Source: Myxococcales bacterium
Lineage (GTDB): Bacteria; Myxococcota_A; Polyangia; Polyangiales; JADJMO01
Reading direction: 5' to 3'
Assembly: GCA_016709545.1 (NCBI GenBank)
Contig: JADJMO010000009.1
Coordinates: forward strand, 186,001-250,000
Length of the DNA: 64,000 nucleotides
The position numbers and the translations under genes are program-made. The notes below the pieces were generated by a model that was given only the letters and a program-made list of their open reading frames with translations, was not told where the DNA came from and searched no databases. Positions 24,836 to 34,638 of this stretch are shown in pieces (the stretch's first letter is position 1; every line of letters starts with the position of its first letter).

Positions 24836-26917
24836 ATGCCGAACCGAGCCTCGATCGCCCTCCTCGCCCTGCCTTTGATCCTCGTCGCCGTCCCCTTCGC
24901 GTGCAGCAAGGACGAGACGCCGCCGGAGACCCCCGGCCCCACGGGGGGGATCGATCCGGACATCGGCAAGACCTTCTCGGCGAGCGTCGGCCCCGAAGGT
25001 GGGACGCTGGCCGGGACCAGCAACGGCATCGAGGTGATGGTCCCCGCGCGGCGGCTCGCGAGCGCGACGACGCTCACGCTCCTGGTGAAGGATCCAAACG
25101 CGCTGCCCCAGCCGGCGGACTCGCTGAGCGCCGCCTACGAGCTCGGCCCCGACGGTCAGACGTTCATGGACGAGGTGACGCTGTCGATTCGCGTGACCAA
25201 GCCCGTGCCCGCGGGCGAGATGCCGGTCATCAAGGTGCTCGATCCGAAGACGAACACGTGGACCGTGCTCGATGGGTCGCGCACGGTGTACGACGGCCGG
25301 GGTGGCGCGCGGGTCATCGCGCGCTCGGGGCACTTCAGCACGTACACCACCGGTCACGCGCCGTACGTGCTGCCCGACGAGAAGTGCCGGGCGCCGTTGA
25401 ACGGCGGCGTCCTCGGGGTGTTCACCGCCGACACGCTGAACGTCTCCGGCGCGACCGTGACGAAGCGCCAGCAATCGAAGGGCGACCTGAAGATCGAGTA
25501 CTCGTCGGAGTGGATCGCGAACAGCCCGAGCGTCACCGTCTCGGGCCTCGGCGTGATCGACGGCAAGGGCGAGTGGAGATACTGGCGCGAGTTCGGGTAC
25601 ACGAGGGACGCGAGTGGCAATACCGCGGTCAAGGCGCCGACCACGGAGCAGGGCTTCGTCGTCTCCGGGGGGAAGTTCTCGTTCAACGTCGACGTGAAGT
25701 CGGTCGAGCCGCTCGGCGCCCCCGGATACGGCGTGATCCACATCGACGATCCGTGCCTCGGCGCGGTCGACGTCAGCATCCAGTGCGGCCCTGGATGCTC
25801 CGGCCCGATCGGCGACGGCGGAGCGGACGGATCGAGCGACGCCTCGGCCGACGGGGCGACCGACACGGGAACGACCGAGACCGGCGGAGCGTGCACGCCG
25901 TCGCTCGGCAACATCACCGGCCACGGCGGCGCGCAGTCGGTGGTCGTCAGCGGGCCGAAGCTGGTGTCCGCGACCGGACCGACGGTCGTCTCGACCGCGC
26001 TCGACGGCACCGGCCCGCTCACCATCATCACCGCCACGACGGGCGAGTCGTTCCGCGAGGTGAACACCTCGGGCGGGATCGTGGTCGCGAGCCCCAACGG
26101 CGGCACCGCCCGCATCGGACGCGCGCCCGCCGACGGCAGCGCCGCCGCGAGCTTCTTCGATCTGGCGACGTACACGGCCTACCAGACCGCGCTCGCCCTG
26201 GGCCCGGTCGCGTACGTACCCATCGCCGGTCACGTGGTGACCGACGGGACCACGATCCTCCTCGAAGAGCGGACCTACGGCGGCCTCATCGCGCTCAACG
26301 CGTCGTCGATGATTCCGGTCGGGTTCCTGCTCGGACCGAGCACCGACCGGTCGCTCACCGGCGTCACCGCCATGGTGCTGCAGGGCAATCAACTGGTCAC
26401 GGTCATCGATCGTTCCGGCCTCGGCCTCACCCCGCTCTCGGCCGTGCGTGTGTTCGACGTGAGCACGAAGTCGGCGATGACCATCGCTGGGCAGGTGCTC
26501 CGCACCGACGGCCGGAGCGCCGCGCTGATCTGGGACGGCGCGCGCGGGCGTTACCTCTACTCGACCTCGACCTCACCGACGACCCCCGGCATCTGGGCGT
26601 TCACCGTCGCGAGCAGCGGCGTCCCGACCGCGCCCACCTCGGTCTTCTCCATCACCGGCAAGCGGCAGCTCCGATCGCTCGCGGTGGCTGGTAACGCCGT
26701 GGTGGTGGCGACGCCGGACTTCACCGTCACCCCGGTGAGCACGCAGGTCACCATCCTCGGTGCCGGCTCGGGCGGCGGTCTGACGATCCAGGGCACGCTC
26801 GCCCTGCCGCGCGTGGACATGTACGGGAACAGCCTCGGCGCGTCGACCGACGGCGTCTTCGTCGCGCCGGAGTCGACCGCGGACATCCAGCGCGTATCGC
26901 TGACCGGTTGCCTGTGA
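24836..26917 (+). CDS. Exported lipoprotein-like protein with a ZU5-like domain
   Basis: 693 residues from ATG 24836. A signal peptide ends at a cysteine (LILVAVPFACSKDE), so a lipid anchor is possible although the lipobox is atypical. Residues about 50-115 resemble a ZU5 domain (VGPEGGTLAGTSNGIEVMVP, LTLLVKDP). A second beta-rich domain of about 150 residues follows (LPDEKCRAPLNGGVLGVFT), then an Asp/Thr/Gly linker (GGADGSSDASADGATDTGTT). The last 340 residues look like a repeated beta-propeller-type domain (LVSATGPTVVSTALDG, MVLQGNQLVTVIDRSG, IWDGARGRYLYSTST). No catalytic motif; probably a surface or periplasmic binding protein. The stop abuts that of the convergent regulator gene. Confidence 0.8.
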   Translation: MPNRASIALLALPLILVAVPFACSKDETPPETPGPTGGIDPDIGKTFSASVGPEGGTLAGTSNGIEVMVPARRLASATTLTLLVKDPNALPQPADSLSAAYELGPDGQTFMDEVTLSIRVTKPVPAGEMPVIKVLDPKTNTWTVLDGSRTVYDGRGGARVIARSGHFSTYTTGHAPYVLPDEKCRAPLNGGVLGVFTADTLNVSGATVTKRQQSKGDLKIEYSSEWIANSPSVTVSGLGVIDGKGEWRYWREFGYTRDASGNTAVKAPTTEQGFVVSGGKFSFNVDVKSVEPLGAPGYGVIHIDDPCLGAVDVSIQCGPGCSGPIGDGGADGSSDASADGATDTGTTETGGACTPSLGNITGHGGAQSVVVSGPKLVSATGPTVVSTALDGTGPLTIITATTGESFREVNTSGGIVVASPNGGTARIGRAPADGSAAASFFDLATYTAYQTALALGPVAYVPIAGHVVTDGTTILLEERTYGGLIALNASSMIPVGFLLGPSTDRSLTGVTAMVLQGNQLVTVIDRSGLGLTPLSAVRVFDVSTKSAMTIAGQVLRTDGRSAALIWDGARGRYLYSTSTSPTTPGIWAFTVASSGVPTAPTSVFSITGKRQLRSLAVAGNAVVVATPDFTVTPVSTQVTILGAGSGGGLTIQGTLALPRVDMYGNSLGASTDGVFVAPESTADIQRVSLTGCL

Positions 26918-29900
26918 TCACTCCCTGAGCGAACGAACGCGCGACCGAAGCTCGCCGGGGAGCGCGCGCGCCTCGGCGAGCAGGGTGGTCATCCCGAGCT
27001 CGCGCGCGGCGTCGAGGCCGACGGTGACCTCGTCGATCGCGCGCCGTCGATCGCCGCTCGCGTCTCGCGACCAGCGCACACCCGCGAGCTCGATCCGCGT
27101 GCGCGCCGCCCAGCCGAGGGCGCCCATCGCCTCGGCCGCGGCGAGGCCACGTTCGAGCTCACCGACGGCCTCGTCCAGCTCGCCGGCATCGGCGGCGATC
27201 AGGCCGATCGCGCGCGCCGTGGGCCCGAAGTACAGCGAGCAACCCGCGGCGACGAAGTGCTTCACGTCGAGGGCAGCCAGCTTGCGTCGGAGCACGGCGC
27301 CCGCCCTGCCGTCGTGCAAGAGGACACTCGTCTCGGCGAGCAGCGCGACGGCCCCGAGGTAGTTGAGGTCCGGCGCGATCCCGGCGAACTCGTCGCGCGC
27401 CAGCTCGTCGAAGCGTTGCCTCGCCTCGTCGAGGCGCCCCGTGTGCGCGAGGATCCACACGACGACGGATCGCCAGGTCGTGTCCCAGGGGATGAACTCG
27501 GCGACGCTGCGTGCGAAGGCCTCGATCTCCGAGAGGCGTCCCTGCTCCCGGAGGAGCGCGACCATCTCGATCCAGTAGACGAGCGTCGCGTTCGCGTCTC
27601 CGACGGCCCGCCCCATCGAGAGCGTTTCGTCGGCGAGGCGGTCGGCCTCCTGCAGTCGGCCCGCGAGCAGGGTCGTGACCACCCCGAACCGCGCCGCGAT
27701 GAGCCGGAGCCAGGGGAGCCTGAGGCTCGCCGCCTCGCGCAGGTGCAGCGCGAGCTCGGCCTCGAACTCCTGCTTGCGACCGAGCTCGAGCAGATCGCCG
27801 ATCGTCCAGATGCGCGCCTCGCACGCGAGCGACCAGTCACGCGCAGCCAGCGCGGCCGACACGGCCGCACGCGCGACGCGCAAGCGCTCCTCCGCCGGGG
27901 CGTCGCCGCGGTAGGTCCAGCGCCACGCGTGCAGCGCGATCGCGAGCGTCCGCTCCGCGCCCAGGCGCTCGGCCATGGCCACCGCCTCGCGCGCGAGCGC
28001 CTCGGGTGCGCCCCGATCGGGACCGAACGCGCTCGCGAGCGCGAGGCGCGCCGAGAGGCTCGCGCGGAGGACGCTGTCCTCGGCGGGCAACATCGCGAGC
28101 GCCTCCTGCAGACGTGCGATCACCGAGAAATCGACGATGTTCTTCTGGGTCGCCGCGAGCTCGTCGACGGCGCGGGCGACCAGGGTCACGTCCCCGGCCG
28201 CCTTCGCGAGGTCGATGGCCCGCTCGATGCTGTCGACCGCGCGCGGCGCCTGACCCGCGCAGCGGAAGGCGGTCCCGAGCTCCGTCGAGAGCTCGGCGTC
28301 GAGGCGCGGATCGGGCGCCTTCGCGAGCGCGACCCTCGCCCGCTCGAGCAACACCAGCGCGTCCTCGTAGGCGAGTCGCTGGTGCGCTTCGCGCGCGGCC
28401 TCGCGCAAGTGGAAGACGGCCGCGGCGGCGTCGCCCGCCGGGGACGCGAGGTAGAAGTGGTGGGCGAGCTCGGCCTTTGCCGTACCCGGCGTGCGCGAGA
28501 GGACGTCCGCGATGCGCCGGTGGGCGCGCGCGCGCTCGTCGGGCGGCAGGTCGCCGTAGAGGGTCTCGCGGACGACGGAGTGCGCGAACGCGTATCGACC
28601 CACGCCCACCTCGCGCAGGCGGCCTCCCTTGATCGCGGGGGCGAGCGCGGCGAGGGCACGCTCGGCGGGGACCTCGGCAGCGTCGCGCAGCACGGCGACG
28701 TCGAGCTCGTTCCCGATGACCGACGAGAGCGAGAGGAGCCCGAGCGTCTCGGCCGGCAACGCCGACAGCGAGCGGCGAATCGCCTGCGACACGTGGTCGG
28801 GCACGCGGAACGAATCGAGCACCGGCGCGGCGTGCTCGAGGCCCCCACGCGTCTGCAGCGCGCGGAGGAGCTCGCCGACCACCAGGGGATTGCCGCCGGT
28901 GACGTCCATCACCGCCTCGAGCACCGCGCTCTGCGGCTTGCGACCGAGCCGCTGTTCCAGCCAGCCCGCCACCTCGTCGGGCGAGAGGCCGTCGAGCTGC
29001 AGCCGCGGAGCATCGCCGAGCGCCGAGACCAGTCGCTCGAGCGGACCGCTCTCGCTGTCGCGGAACGTGGCGAGCGCGAGCACCCGCGTCGTCGGGAGCT
29101 CCGACGCGAGGTACTCGAGCAAGAGCAGCGACGGCTCGTCCGCCGCGTGCAGGTCTTCGAGCGCGAGCACGATCGGCTGGCGGCGCGACGCGTGTCGCAG
29201 CAGCGAAGCGACCACCTCGAACGCACGGAACCGCGTGCCCGCGCCTTCGCTCGACCCCCGTGCGGTCCCGCGCGGCCCCGACGTCGGGAGCGACGGGAGC
29301 AGGCGCTCGACGTCGAGCAGTCGATCGGCCGTGATCTCCGGCGGCCGCAGCTCCCACAGCGCGTGCAACGTGGCCGACCACATCGCGAAGGGTTCGCTGC
29401 CCTCGCCCTCCTGACATCGGCCCCACAGCGTGCGCGCGCCCCAGCCGGAGGCCTCGGTCGTGAGGTGCTCGACCAGCGTCGTCTTCCCCACCCCCGCCTG
29501 ACCCTGCACGAGGATCACACCACCGGCGCCTCCATCGGCGGCCGCGAAGCGTTCACGCAGACGCTCGAGCTCGCTCGCTCGCCCGACCAGCCCGTGCGCC
29601 GCTGCCCGCATGGTCTCGCTGGGCCGCACCCCGCGTTCCCGCGCTTCGGCGACGAAGCGGAAGCCGAGGCCACGGACGGTCTGGATCACCGCCTGCTTGT
29701 CACCGTCGTCGTCGACGGCCTTCCGCGCGAGCGAGATCACCTGACTCACGGCGCCGTGGGTCACGACCACGCCGGGCCACGCCTCGCGGAGGAGCTCCTC
29801 CTTCGACACCACGCGGTCGCGATGGCGCAGCAGATAGCCGAGCGCCTGGAAGACCTGGCGCTGCATGGGCACCACGCGACCGTTCCGCCGCAGCTCGAAC

Positions 29901-29956
29901 CGGTCGGAATCGAGCGCAAATACGCCGAATGCGAACGTTGCCACAGCCCCCGACAT
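26918..29956 (-). CDS. Large transcriptional regulator: OmpR-type wHTH, AAA ATPase, TPR
   Basis: 1012 residues from ATG 29954-29956. Residues 8-103 are a winged-helix DNA-binding domain of the Trans_reg_C type (VFALDSDRFELRRNGR, RDRVVSKEELLREAWPG, AVIQTVRGLGFRFV). An AAA/STAND ATPase follows: Walker A GQAGVGKTT at 152-160 and a Walker B-like strand PIVLALEDLHAADEPSLLLL; NPLVVGELLRAL is the usual sensor-helix region. The C-terminal 500 residues are helical TPR-like repeats. The layout is that of one-component signal-integrating activators related to the MalT/AfsR and CadC-like families. A ligand or partner binding the TPR part would gate the ATPase and DNA binding. Target genes cannot be read from the sequence; the kelch lipoprotein is divergent from it. 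Confidence 0.88.
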   Translation of the reverse strand: MSGAVATFAFGVFALDSDRFELRRNGRVVPMQRQVFQALGYLLRHRDRVVSKEELLREAWPGVVVTHGAVSQVISLARKAVDDDGDKQAVIQTVRGLGFRFVAEARERGVRPSETMRAAAHGLVGRASELERLRERFAAADGGAGGVILVQGQAGVGKTTLVEHLTTEASGWGARTLWGRCQEGEGSEPFAMWSATLHALWELRPPEITADRLLDVERLLPSLPTSGPRGTARGSSEGAGTRFRAFEVVASLLRHASRRQPIVLALEDLHAADEPSLLLLEYLASELPTTRVLALATFRDSESGPLERLVSALGDAPRLQLDGLSPDEVAGWLEQRLGRKPQSAVLEAVMDVTGGNPLVVGELLRALQTRGGLEHAAPVLDSFRVPDHVSQAIRRSLSALPAETLGLLSLSSVIGNELDVAVLRDAAEVPAERALAALAPAIKGGRLREVGVGRYAFAHSVVRETLYGDLPPDERARAHRRIADVLSRTPGTAKAELAHHFYLASPAGDAAAAVFHLREAAREAHQRLAYEDALVLLERARVALAKAPDPRLDAELSTELGTAFRCAGQAPRAVDSIERAIDLAKAAGDVTLVARAVDELAATQKNIVDFSVIARLQEALAMLPAEDSVLRASLSARLALASAFGPDRGAPEALAREAVAMAERLGAERTLAIALHAWRWTYRGDAPAEERLRVARAAVSAALAARDWSLACEARIWTIGDLLELGRKQEFEAELALHLREAASLRLPWLRLIAARFGVVTTLLAGRLQEADRLADETLSMGRAVGDANATLVYWIEMVALLREQGRLSEIEAFARSVAEFIPWDTTWRSVVVWILAHTGRLDEARQRFDELARDEFAGIAPDLNYLGAVALLAETSVLLHDGRAGAVLRRKLAALDVKHFVAAGCSLYFGPTARAIGLIAADAGELDEAVGELERGLAAAEAMGALGWAARTRIELAGVRWSRDASGDRRRAIDEVTVGLDAARELGMTTLLAEARALPGELRSRVRSLRE

Positions 29957-30139
29957 CCGGGGTACCTGGAAGCGTGCGACTGGTCAACGCAGAGCGATCC
30001 TGCTGAGCTGACCGTGAGGAAACGCACGGCCTGCCCCCGCAACGCCCTCCCTCCAAGGGACGGCGTCGCGGTGCGGCACCGGGAAGCCCCGTCGATCCGC
30101 TCGTCGCGGCTGCGCCCCGAAATTGCAGGCGGCCGTCGC

Positions 30140-31490
30140 ATGCGTCGCCCGCTCCCCTCGGCCCTCTCGCTCGTCGCGCTCGTCTCGTCGGGCTGCGGGG
30201 GCGGCTCCTCCACCCCGGCGCCGCCGTCGTTCGTCGCACCCCCGGCCGCGCTTTCGCTCGAGGAGGGCGGCGACGTCAGCCAGTGGGTTCTCCGTGAACT
30301 CGGGATCCGGGCTGACCGCGTCGGTCCTCCCCATCGAGGGCTTCGACCTCGAGATGCTCGAGTTCGAAGACGAGCCCAGTATCCCCCCCAGGCTCGACAG
30401 CACGCGTCGCTTCACCGTCCATGCGCACGCGCGCTTCGGGGCCGCGAGCGCCACGACCCAGGTGGTGCTCACGCGCGCGGGCGAAGAGGTGCTGCGCGCC
30501 CCGCTGACGATCACCGTGACGTCGCTGCGCTGGCGGCCCTCCACGACCTGGAAGGCCGAGGGCCCCGAGGCCCGCGAGCACGGGGCGCTGATCGTCGACG
30601 AGGCGCGGGGGCGCGTGATCCTGATCGGGGGCAGCGGCTACGCGCCGTACGGGACCCCGCTCGCCGACGCCTGGGCGTTCGGCCTCGCCGACCAGCGCTG
30701 GACGAAGCTCACCATCACGGGAGACGCGCCCGCGGCGGGAGGCTCTCGCCGCGTCGCGTGGGTCGATGCGGCGCACGTGTACCTGTTCGGCGGCTACGGC
30801 GAGGGCAGCGCCGTCGACGCGGATCTCTACCGCCTCGATCTGTCGGGCGACACCGTCGTGTCGAAGAAGCTCGCGCACACCGGCGGCGCGCCGGCGCGGA
30901 GCCTCCACGCCTTCGCCTACGACGGACCCGGCGATCGATTCGTGGTGTTCGGTGGCGCGAGCACGAAGGCGCTGGCCGACACGTGGACGATGAAGATCGC
31001 GGGCGACACGGTCACGTGGACCAAGCTCGACGCGACGGGTCCGAGCGCGCGGTACGGCTTCTTCTATGGCTTCGACGCGGGCCTGCGGCGACTCGTGATC
31101 TTCAGCGGCGCCCAGCGGTTCTCGCCGCTCGATCCAGCCCAGGACACCTGGGCCCTCGACCTCGGGAGCAGCCCGCCGACGTGGCGCGCGATCGCGACCG
31201 ACTCCCTGGCGCCGCCCGGTCGCCGCAACGGGTGCTTCGTGTACGACGAGCGCCGCCACGCCTTGTTCGTGTTCGGGGGGACCGCCGACGCGAAGGTGAC
31301 CGAGCCCGGCTTCTTCGTGCTCGACGCCCTCCCCGGTCGCGAGCGCTGGACGAAGCTCGTGCGCGACGGCGAGCCGGCGCTCCGCTCGAGCGGCATCGGG
31401 TTCTACGACCCGACGCGCCGCCAGATCACCTGCGGCTTCGGCAACACGACCTCCGCCGTCTACGCCGACTTCACCGCCTTCGGTCCCTGA
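30140..31490 (+). CDS. Kelch-repeat lipoprotein, one frameshift
   Basis: ATG 30140 begins a lipoprotein signal (MRRPLPSALSLVALVSSGC). The frame shifts at about 30280; removing one base near GTCAGCCAGTGGG joins LEEGGDV to SGFSVNSGSGLTASVLP. After an immunoglobulin-like segment (FTVHAHARFGAASATTQVVL) come about five kelch units: VILIGGSGYAPYGTPLADAW, VYLFGGYGEGSAVDADLYRL, FVVFGGASTKALADTWTM, LVIFSGAQRFSPLDPAQDTW and LFVFGGTADAKVTEPGFF. Restored length is about 449 residues. Kelch propellers bind proteins or glycans; here it would be a lipid-anchored extracytoplasmic protein. Divergent from the large regulator 183 bp away, so it may be under its control (inference). Confidence 0.8.
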
Positions 31491-31522
31491 GCCCGCCCGG
31501 CGTCGACCTCGCCGAGCGCCAG

Positions 31523-32005
31523 TCACCAGAGGTCGACGCGGCGATCGAGGACCACGTCGGGCGGCGTTGCGAACAGGTTGGTGGAGGGGCGCGCGTCGAA
31601 CGCGACGTGGACGATGTGGTCCTCGTACCAGGGATCGTCGTACGCCTGGTAGCGGCCGTTGAAGCGGACCAGCAGGCGTTGCCCGGAGGGCAGCGAGAGC
31701 CTCGCGTCCCTCCGACGCGGGCGACCGCAAGGCCCGCTGTCCCCGTGGAAGGCGACCACGAGCAGGCCCTCCGATTCGGTCAGCGTCAACGCCTCGGACA
31801 CGCGCAGTCGCTCCTGCTCTTCTTCGCGCACGGTCGGCGCCTTCGCGGAGGTCCGGTGGATCGTGTGCAGCACCGAGCGCCGCGTCGAGGCGAGGAGCGC
31901 GTCGGGCAAGGGGTAGCTCGTCGGCAACCTGGCGCGGCGCTCACGACCCTCGGCCCCACGGTCTCGCTTCGTCCAGACGGTGACGATGTGCTGGAGGACG
32001 ACCAT
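31523..32005 (-). CDS. Hypothetical protein
   Basis: 160 residues from ATG 32003-32005 (MVVLQHIVTVWTKRDRGA). The frame is open upstream but that part lies in the divergent promoter region and is Arg-rich shadow-like sequence. No signal peptide or membrane helix is visible. The C-terminal half has a plausible beta-rich core (SEGLLVVAFHGDSG, RLSLPSGQRLLVRFNGRYQA, EDHIVHVAFDARPSTNLF). I recognise no family. The gene converges on the kelch gene (32 bp between stops) and is divergent from the acyl-CoA ligase gene. Codon use is acceptable but less extreme than its neighbours. Confidence 0.55.
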   Translation of the reverse strand: MVVLQHIVTVWTKRDRGAEGRERRARLPTSYPLPDALLASTRRSVLHTIHRTSAKAPTVREEEQERLRVSEALTLTESEGLLVVAFHGDSGPCGRPRRRDARLSLPSGQRLLVRFNGRYQAYDDPWYEDHIVHVAFDARPSTNLFATPPDVVLDRRVDLW

Positions 32006-32150
32006 GCGAGCCGTGGTGAAGATGCCAGCGCGCCGCGCGATCCCGCAAGCGACGGGTCGTCGGAGGGGCGGGGCCCGGAGATCTCCCCGCAGGAGTCCGA
32101 CCCAGTGAGCGCCGGTCCGGCCGCGCGTTCCGCACGACAGGCGCGCGCAG

Positions 32151-33812
32151 ATGGCGGACCATGCCCCCATGCCCTCCGAGCGCTCCTACTCCCACGGAAC
32201 CAGCACGACCCCCCTCCTCGGCGAGACGCTCGGCGAGAACCTCCGCGGCACGGTCGAGCGCTTCGGGGATCGCGAGGCGCTGGTCGTGCGCTCGCAGGGT
32301 TTCCGCGCGACCTACGGCGAGCTCTGGCAGCGCGTGACGGCGACCGCGCGGGGCCTGCTCGCGCTCGGCGTCAAGAAGGGCGATCGCGTGGGCATCTGGT
32401 CACCGAACCGCTGGGAGTGGGTGGTCCTGCAGTTCGCGACGGCGCGCGTCGGCGCCATCCTGGTCAACCTGAACCCTGCCTACAAGACGGCCGAGATCGA
32501 GTACGCCCTGCGGCAATCGGGCGTCTCGGTGCTCGTGCTGGCCAAGGCTTTCCGGCAGAGCGACTACGTGGCGATGCTCGCCGAGGTCCGGCCGCGGCTC
32601 CCGGCGCTGCGCGACGCCATCGTGATCGACGACGACTGGGACAAGCTCGTCGGCGCCGGCTCCTTCGTGACCGAGCAGGCGCTCGCCGAGCGCGAGGCCA
32701 CGCTGCAGTTCGACGATCCCATCAACCTCCAGTACACGTCCGGCACGACGGGCTTCCCCAAGGGCGCCACGCTCACCCACCACAACATCCTGAACAATGG
32801 CTACTTCGTGGCCCGCGCCTGTGGCTACACCGAGCGCGAGCGGGTGTGCATCCCGGTCCCGTTCTATCACTGCTTCGGCATGGTGATGGGCAACCTCGCG
32901 TGCACCACGCACGGCGCGTGCATGGTCGTGCCCGGGGAGGCGTTCGATGCGCTGGCGGTCCTCGAGACGGTCGCCGCCGAGAAGTGCACGTCGCTCTACG
33001 GCGTCCCCACGATGTTCATCGCCGAGCTCGAGCACCCGCGCTTCGACGAGCTCCGGCCGACGACCCTGCGCACCGGGATCATGGCGGGATCGCCCTGCCC
33101 GGTCGAAGTCATGAAGCGCGTGCAGTCCGACATGGGGATGGGCGAGGTCACCATCTGTTACGGGATGACCGAGACCTCGCCGGTGTCCACGCAGAGCGGC
33201 CTCGACGACCCGCTCGACAAGCGGGTCGGCACGGTCGGTCGCGTGCACCCGCACGTGGAGGTGAAGATCGTCGCCCCCGACACCGGAGACGTGGTGGCGC
33301 GAGGCGAGCCCGGCGAGCTCTGCACGCGCGGCTACTCGGTGATGCTCGGGTACTGGGAGGACGCCGAGGCCACGCGGATCGCGATCGACGCGGCCGGCTG
33401 GATGCACACCGGCGACCTCGCGACGATGGACGCGGAGGGCTACGTGAACATCGTCGGTCGCATCAAGGACATGATCATCCGCGGCGGCGAGAACGTCTAT
33501 CCGCGGGAGATCGAGGAGTTCCTGCACACGCACCCGGACATCGCCGAGGCGCAGGTCATCGGCGTCCCGAGCGAGCGCTACGGCGAGGAGGTGATGGCCT
33601 GGGTGCGGCCGCGGCCCGGCACGCACCTCGACGCTGCCGCGCTCGAGGGCTACTGCAAGGGGAGGATCGCCACCTACAAGGTGCCGCGCTACTGGCGGAT
33701 CGCCCTGGAGTTCCCGATGACCGTGACCGGGAAGGTGCAGAAGTTCCGCATGCGCGAGATCGCGGTGGAGGAGCTCGGTCTGCACCGCGCCGCGGCGGTC
33801 TCCACGGCGTGA
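32151..33812 (+). CDS. Acyl-CoA synthetase / AMP-dependent ligase
   Basis: 553 residues from ATG 32151; a second in-frame ATG at 32169 is also possible. All signatures of the ANL superfamily are present: YTSGTTGFPKG (ATP loop), CYGMTETSP, GWMHTGDLATMDAEGYV with the ribose-binding Asp, GRIKDMIIRGGENVYPREIE (hinge), and the C-terminal catalytic Lys in VTGKVQKFRM. It activates a carboxylic acid, most likely a medium- or long-chain fatty acid, through an acyl-AMP to its CoA ester; ANL members of this subgroup often work in beta-oxidation. Monocistronic. Confidence 0.93.
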   Translation: MADHAPMPSERSYSHGTSTTPLLGETLGENLRGTVERFGDREALVVRSQGFRATYGELWQRVTATARGLLALGVKKGDRVGIWSPNRWEWVVLQFATARVGAILVNLNPAYKTAEIEYALRQSGVSVLVLAKAFRQSDYVAMLAEVRPRLPALRDAIVIDDDWDKLVGAGSFVTEQALAEREATLQFDDPINLQYTSGTTGFPKGATLTHHNILNNGYFVARACGYTERERVCIPVPFYHCFGMVMGNLACTTHGACMVVPGEAFDALAVLETVAAEKCTSLYGVPTMFIAELEHPRFDELRPTTLRTGIMAGSPCPVEVMKRVQSDMGMGEVTICYGMTETSPVSTQSGLDDPLDKRVGTVGRVHPHVEVKIVAPDTGDVVARGEPGELCTRGYSVMLGYWEDAEATRIAIDAAGWMHTGDLATMDAEGYVNIVGRIKDMIIRGGENVYPREIEEFLHTHPDIAEAQVIGVPSERYGEEVMAWVRPRPGTHLDAAALEGYCKGRIATYKVPRYWRIALEFPMTVTGKVQKFRMREIAVEELGLHRAAAVSTA

Positions 33813-33849
33813 GCCTCCGACAGGAGTTCGACTCGCGCGAGAATCCGTG

Positions 33850-33864
33850 CGGTCGTGACGACCG
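33850..33864. terminator. Small hairpin after the acyl-CoA ligase gene
   Basis: CGGTCGT (33850-33856) and ACGACCG (33858-33864) are reverse complements around a single G, 38 bp after the ligase stop. The loop is too tight for a classical hairpin and there is no T-run, so a terminator role is only tentative. Confidence 0.25.
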
Positions 33865-33925
33865 AAACCGCCACTCGCGCGGCCCGCGGCAACACCACGC
33901 TGCCACACGCTTGCAGGAGCTCGCC

Positions 33926-33967
33926 GTTCACCTGCGCCCGTGAACGCGTTCACGGGCGCCCGTGAAC
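33926..33967. repeat. Duplicated 20-bp palindromic element between convergent genes
   Basis: Two 20-bp units at 33926-33945 and 33948-33967 differ at two positions and are separated by GC. Each has the form GTTCAC-N8-GTGAAC. The second unit is a perfect palindrome on its own, and the junction of the two gives another perfect 26-bp palindrome at 33934-33959. It lies 3 bp after the rdgB stop and 113 bp after the ligase stop, so it may terminate both transcripts, or be a double operator or a REP-like element. Confidence 0.65.
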
Positions 33968-33970
33968 CGC

Positions 33971-34615
33971 CTACCCCCGCGGCTTGCTCATCCCGAGCCA
34001 CTCGCGGAGCCGCTGCCGCAGATCCAGCGCGGCCCGCGCGCGGTGGCTCACCACGTTCTTCTCCTCCTCGGAGAGCTCCGCCATCGTGCGGTCGCCCGGC
34101 ACGTCGCGCACCAGGAACACCGGGTCGTACCCGAACCCGCCCTGCCCGCGCGGCGCCGGCGCGATGAAGCCCTCGCACGCGCCCGTGCCCTCCACGAGCC
34201 GGTCCGGCTGCGTGGGATCGAACAGCGTGAGCACGCACCGGAACCGCGCCGTGCGCGGCCCCACCGAGTCGCCGAGCGCGGCGAGGTTGTGCAGGAGCTT
34301 CTTCGTGTTGTCTGCGTCCGTCACGTCCTCGCCCGCGTAGCGCGCGCTGCGCACCCCGGGGTCGCCGTTCAGCGCGTCCACCTCGAGCCCGCTGTCGTCC
34401 GCGAGCGCCGGCATCGCGAGCGCGGCCGCGTAGCCCCGCGCCTTCTTGCGCGCGTTCTCCTCGAACGTGTCGCCGTCCTCCACCACCTCGATGCGGCGGT
34501 TGGTCAGCGACGCCACCGACACGAGCTCGAGCGGCAGATCCTCGAACAGCGCCTTCAGCTCGCGGACCTTGTTCTTGTTCGCCGTGGCCACCACCACCGT
34601 GCGGCGGGCCATCAT
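33971..34615 (-). CDS. rdgB: RdgB/HAM1-type XTP/dITP diphosphatase
   Basis: 214 residues from ATG 34613-34615 (MMARRTVVVATANKNKV); either of two adjacent ATGs could serve. The family hydrolyses non-canonical purine nucleotides (dITP, XTP) to the monophosphate, cleaning the nucleotide pool. Visible landmarks: ATANKNKVRELKALF, EDGDTFEENARKKA, LADDSGLEVDALNGDPGVRSARYAG and the C-terminal GFGYDPVFL with ELSEEEKNVVSHRARAL-like helix. It follows rph by 23 bp on the same strand, the usual rph-rdgB arrangement, so the two are probably co-transcribed. Confidence 0.95.
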   Translation of the reverse strand: MMARRTVVVATANKNKVRELKALFEDLPLELVSVASLTNRRIEVVEDGDTFEENARKKARGYAAALAMPALADDSGLEVDALNGDPGVRSARYAGEDVTDADNTKKLLHNLAALGDSVGPRTARFRCVLTLFDPTQPDRLVEGTGACEGFIAPAPRGQGGFGYDPVFLVRDVPGDRTMAELSEEEKNVVSHRARAALDLRQRLREWLGMSKPRG

Positions 34616-34638
34616 CGAGCCCGTCCAGAGCCGCTCCG

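Noticed and set aside
27257..33943. A 6.7-kb uninterrupted plus-strand open frame, and other kilobase-long antisense frames such as 3615-7253
   Set aside because: They run antisense or out of phase across well-supported genes, are extremely Arg/Ala/Pro-rich and have no domains. In DNA of this GC content stop codons are rare, so such frames are shadows.
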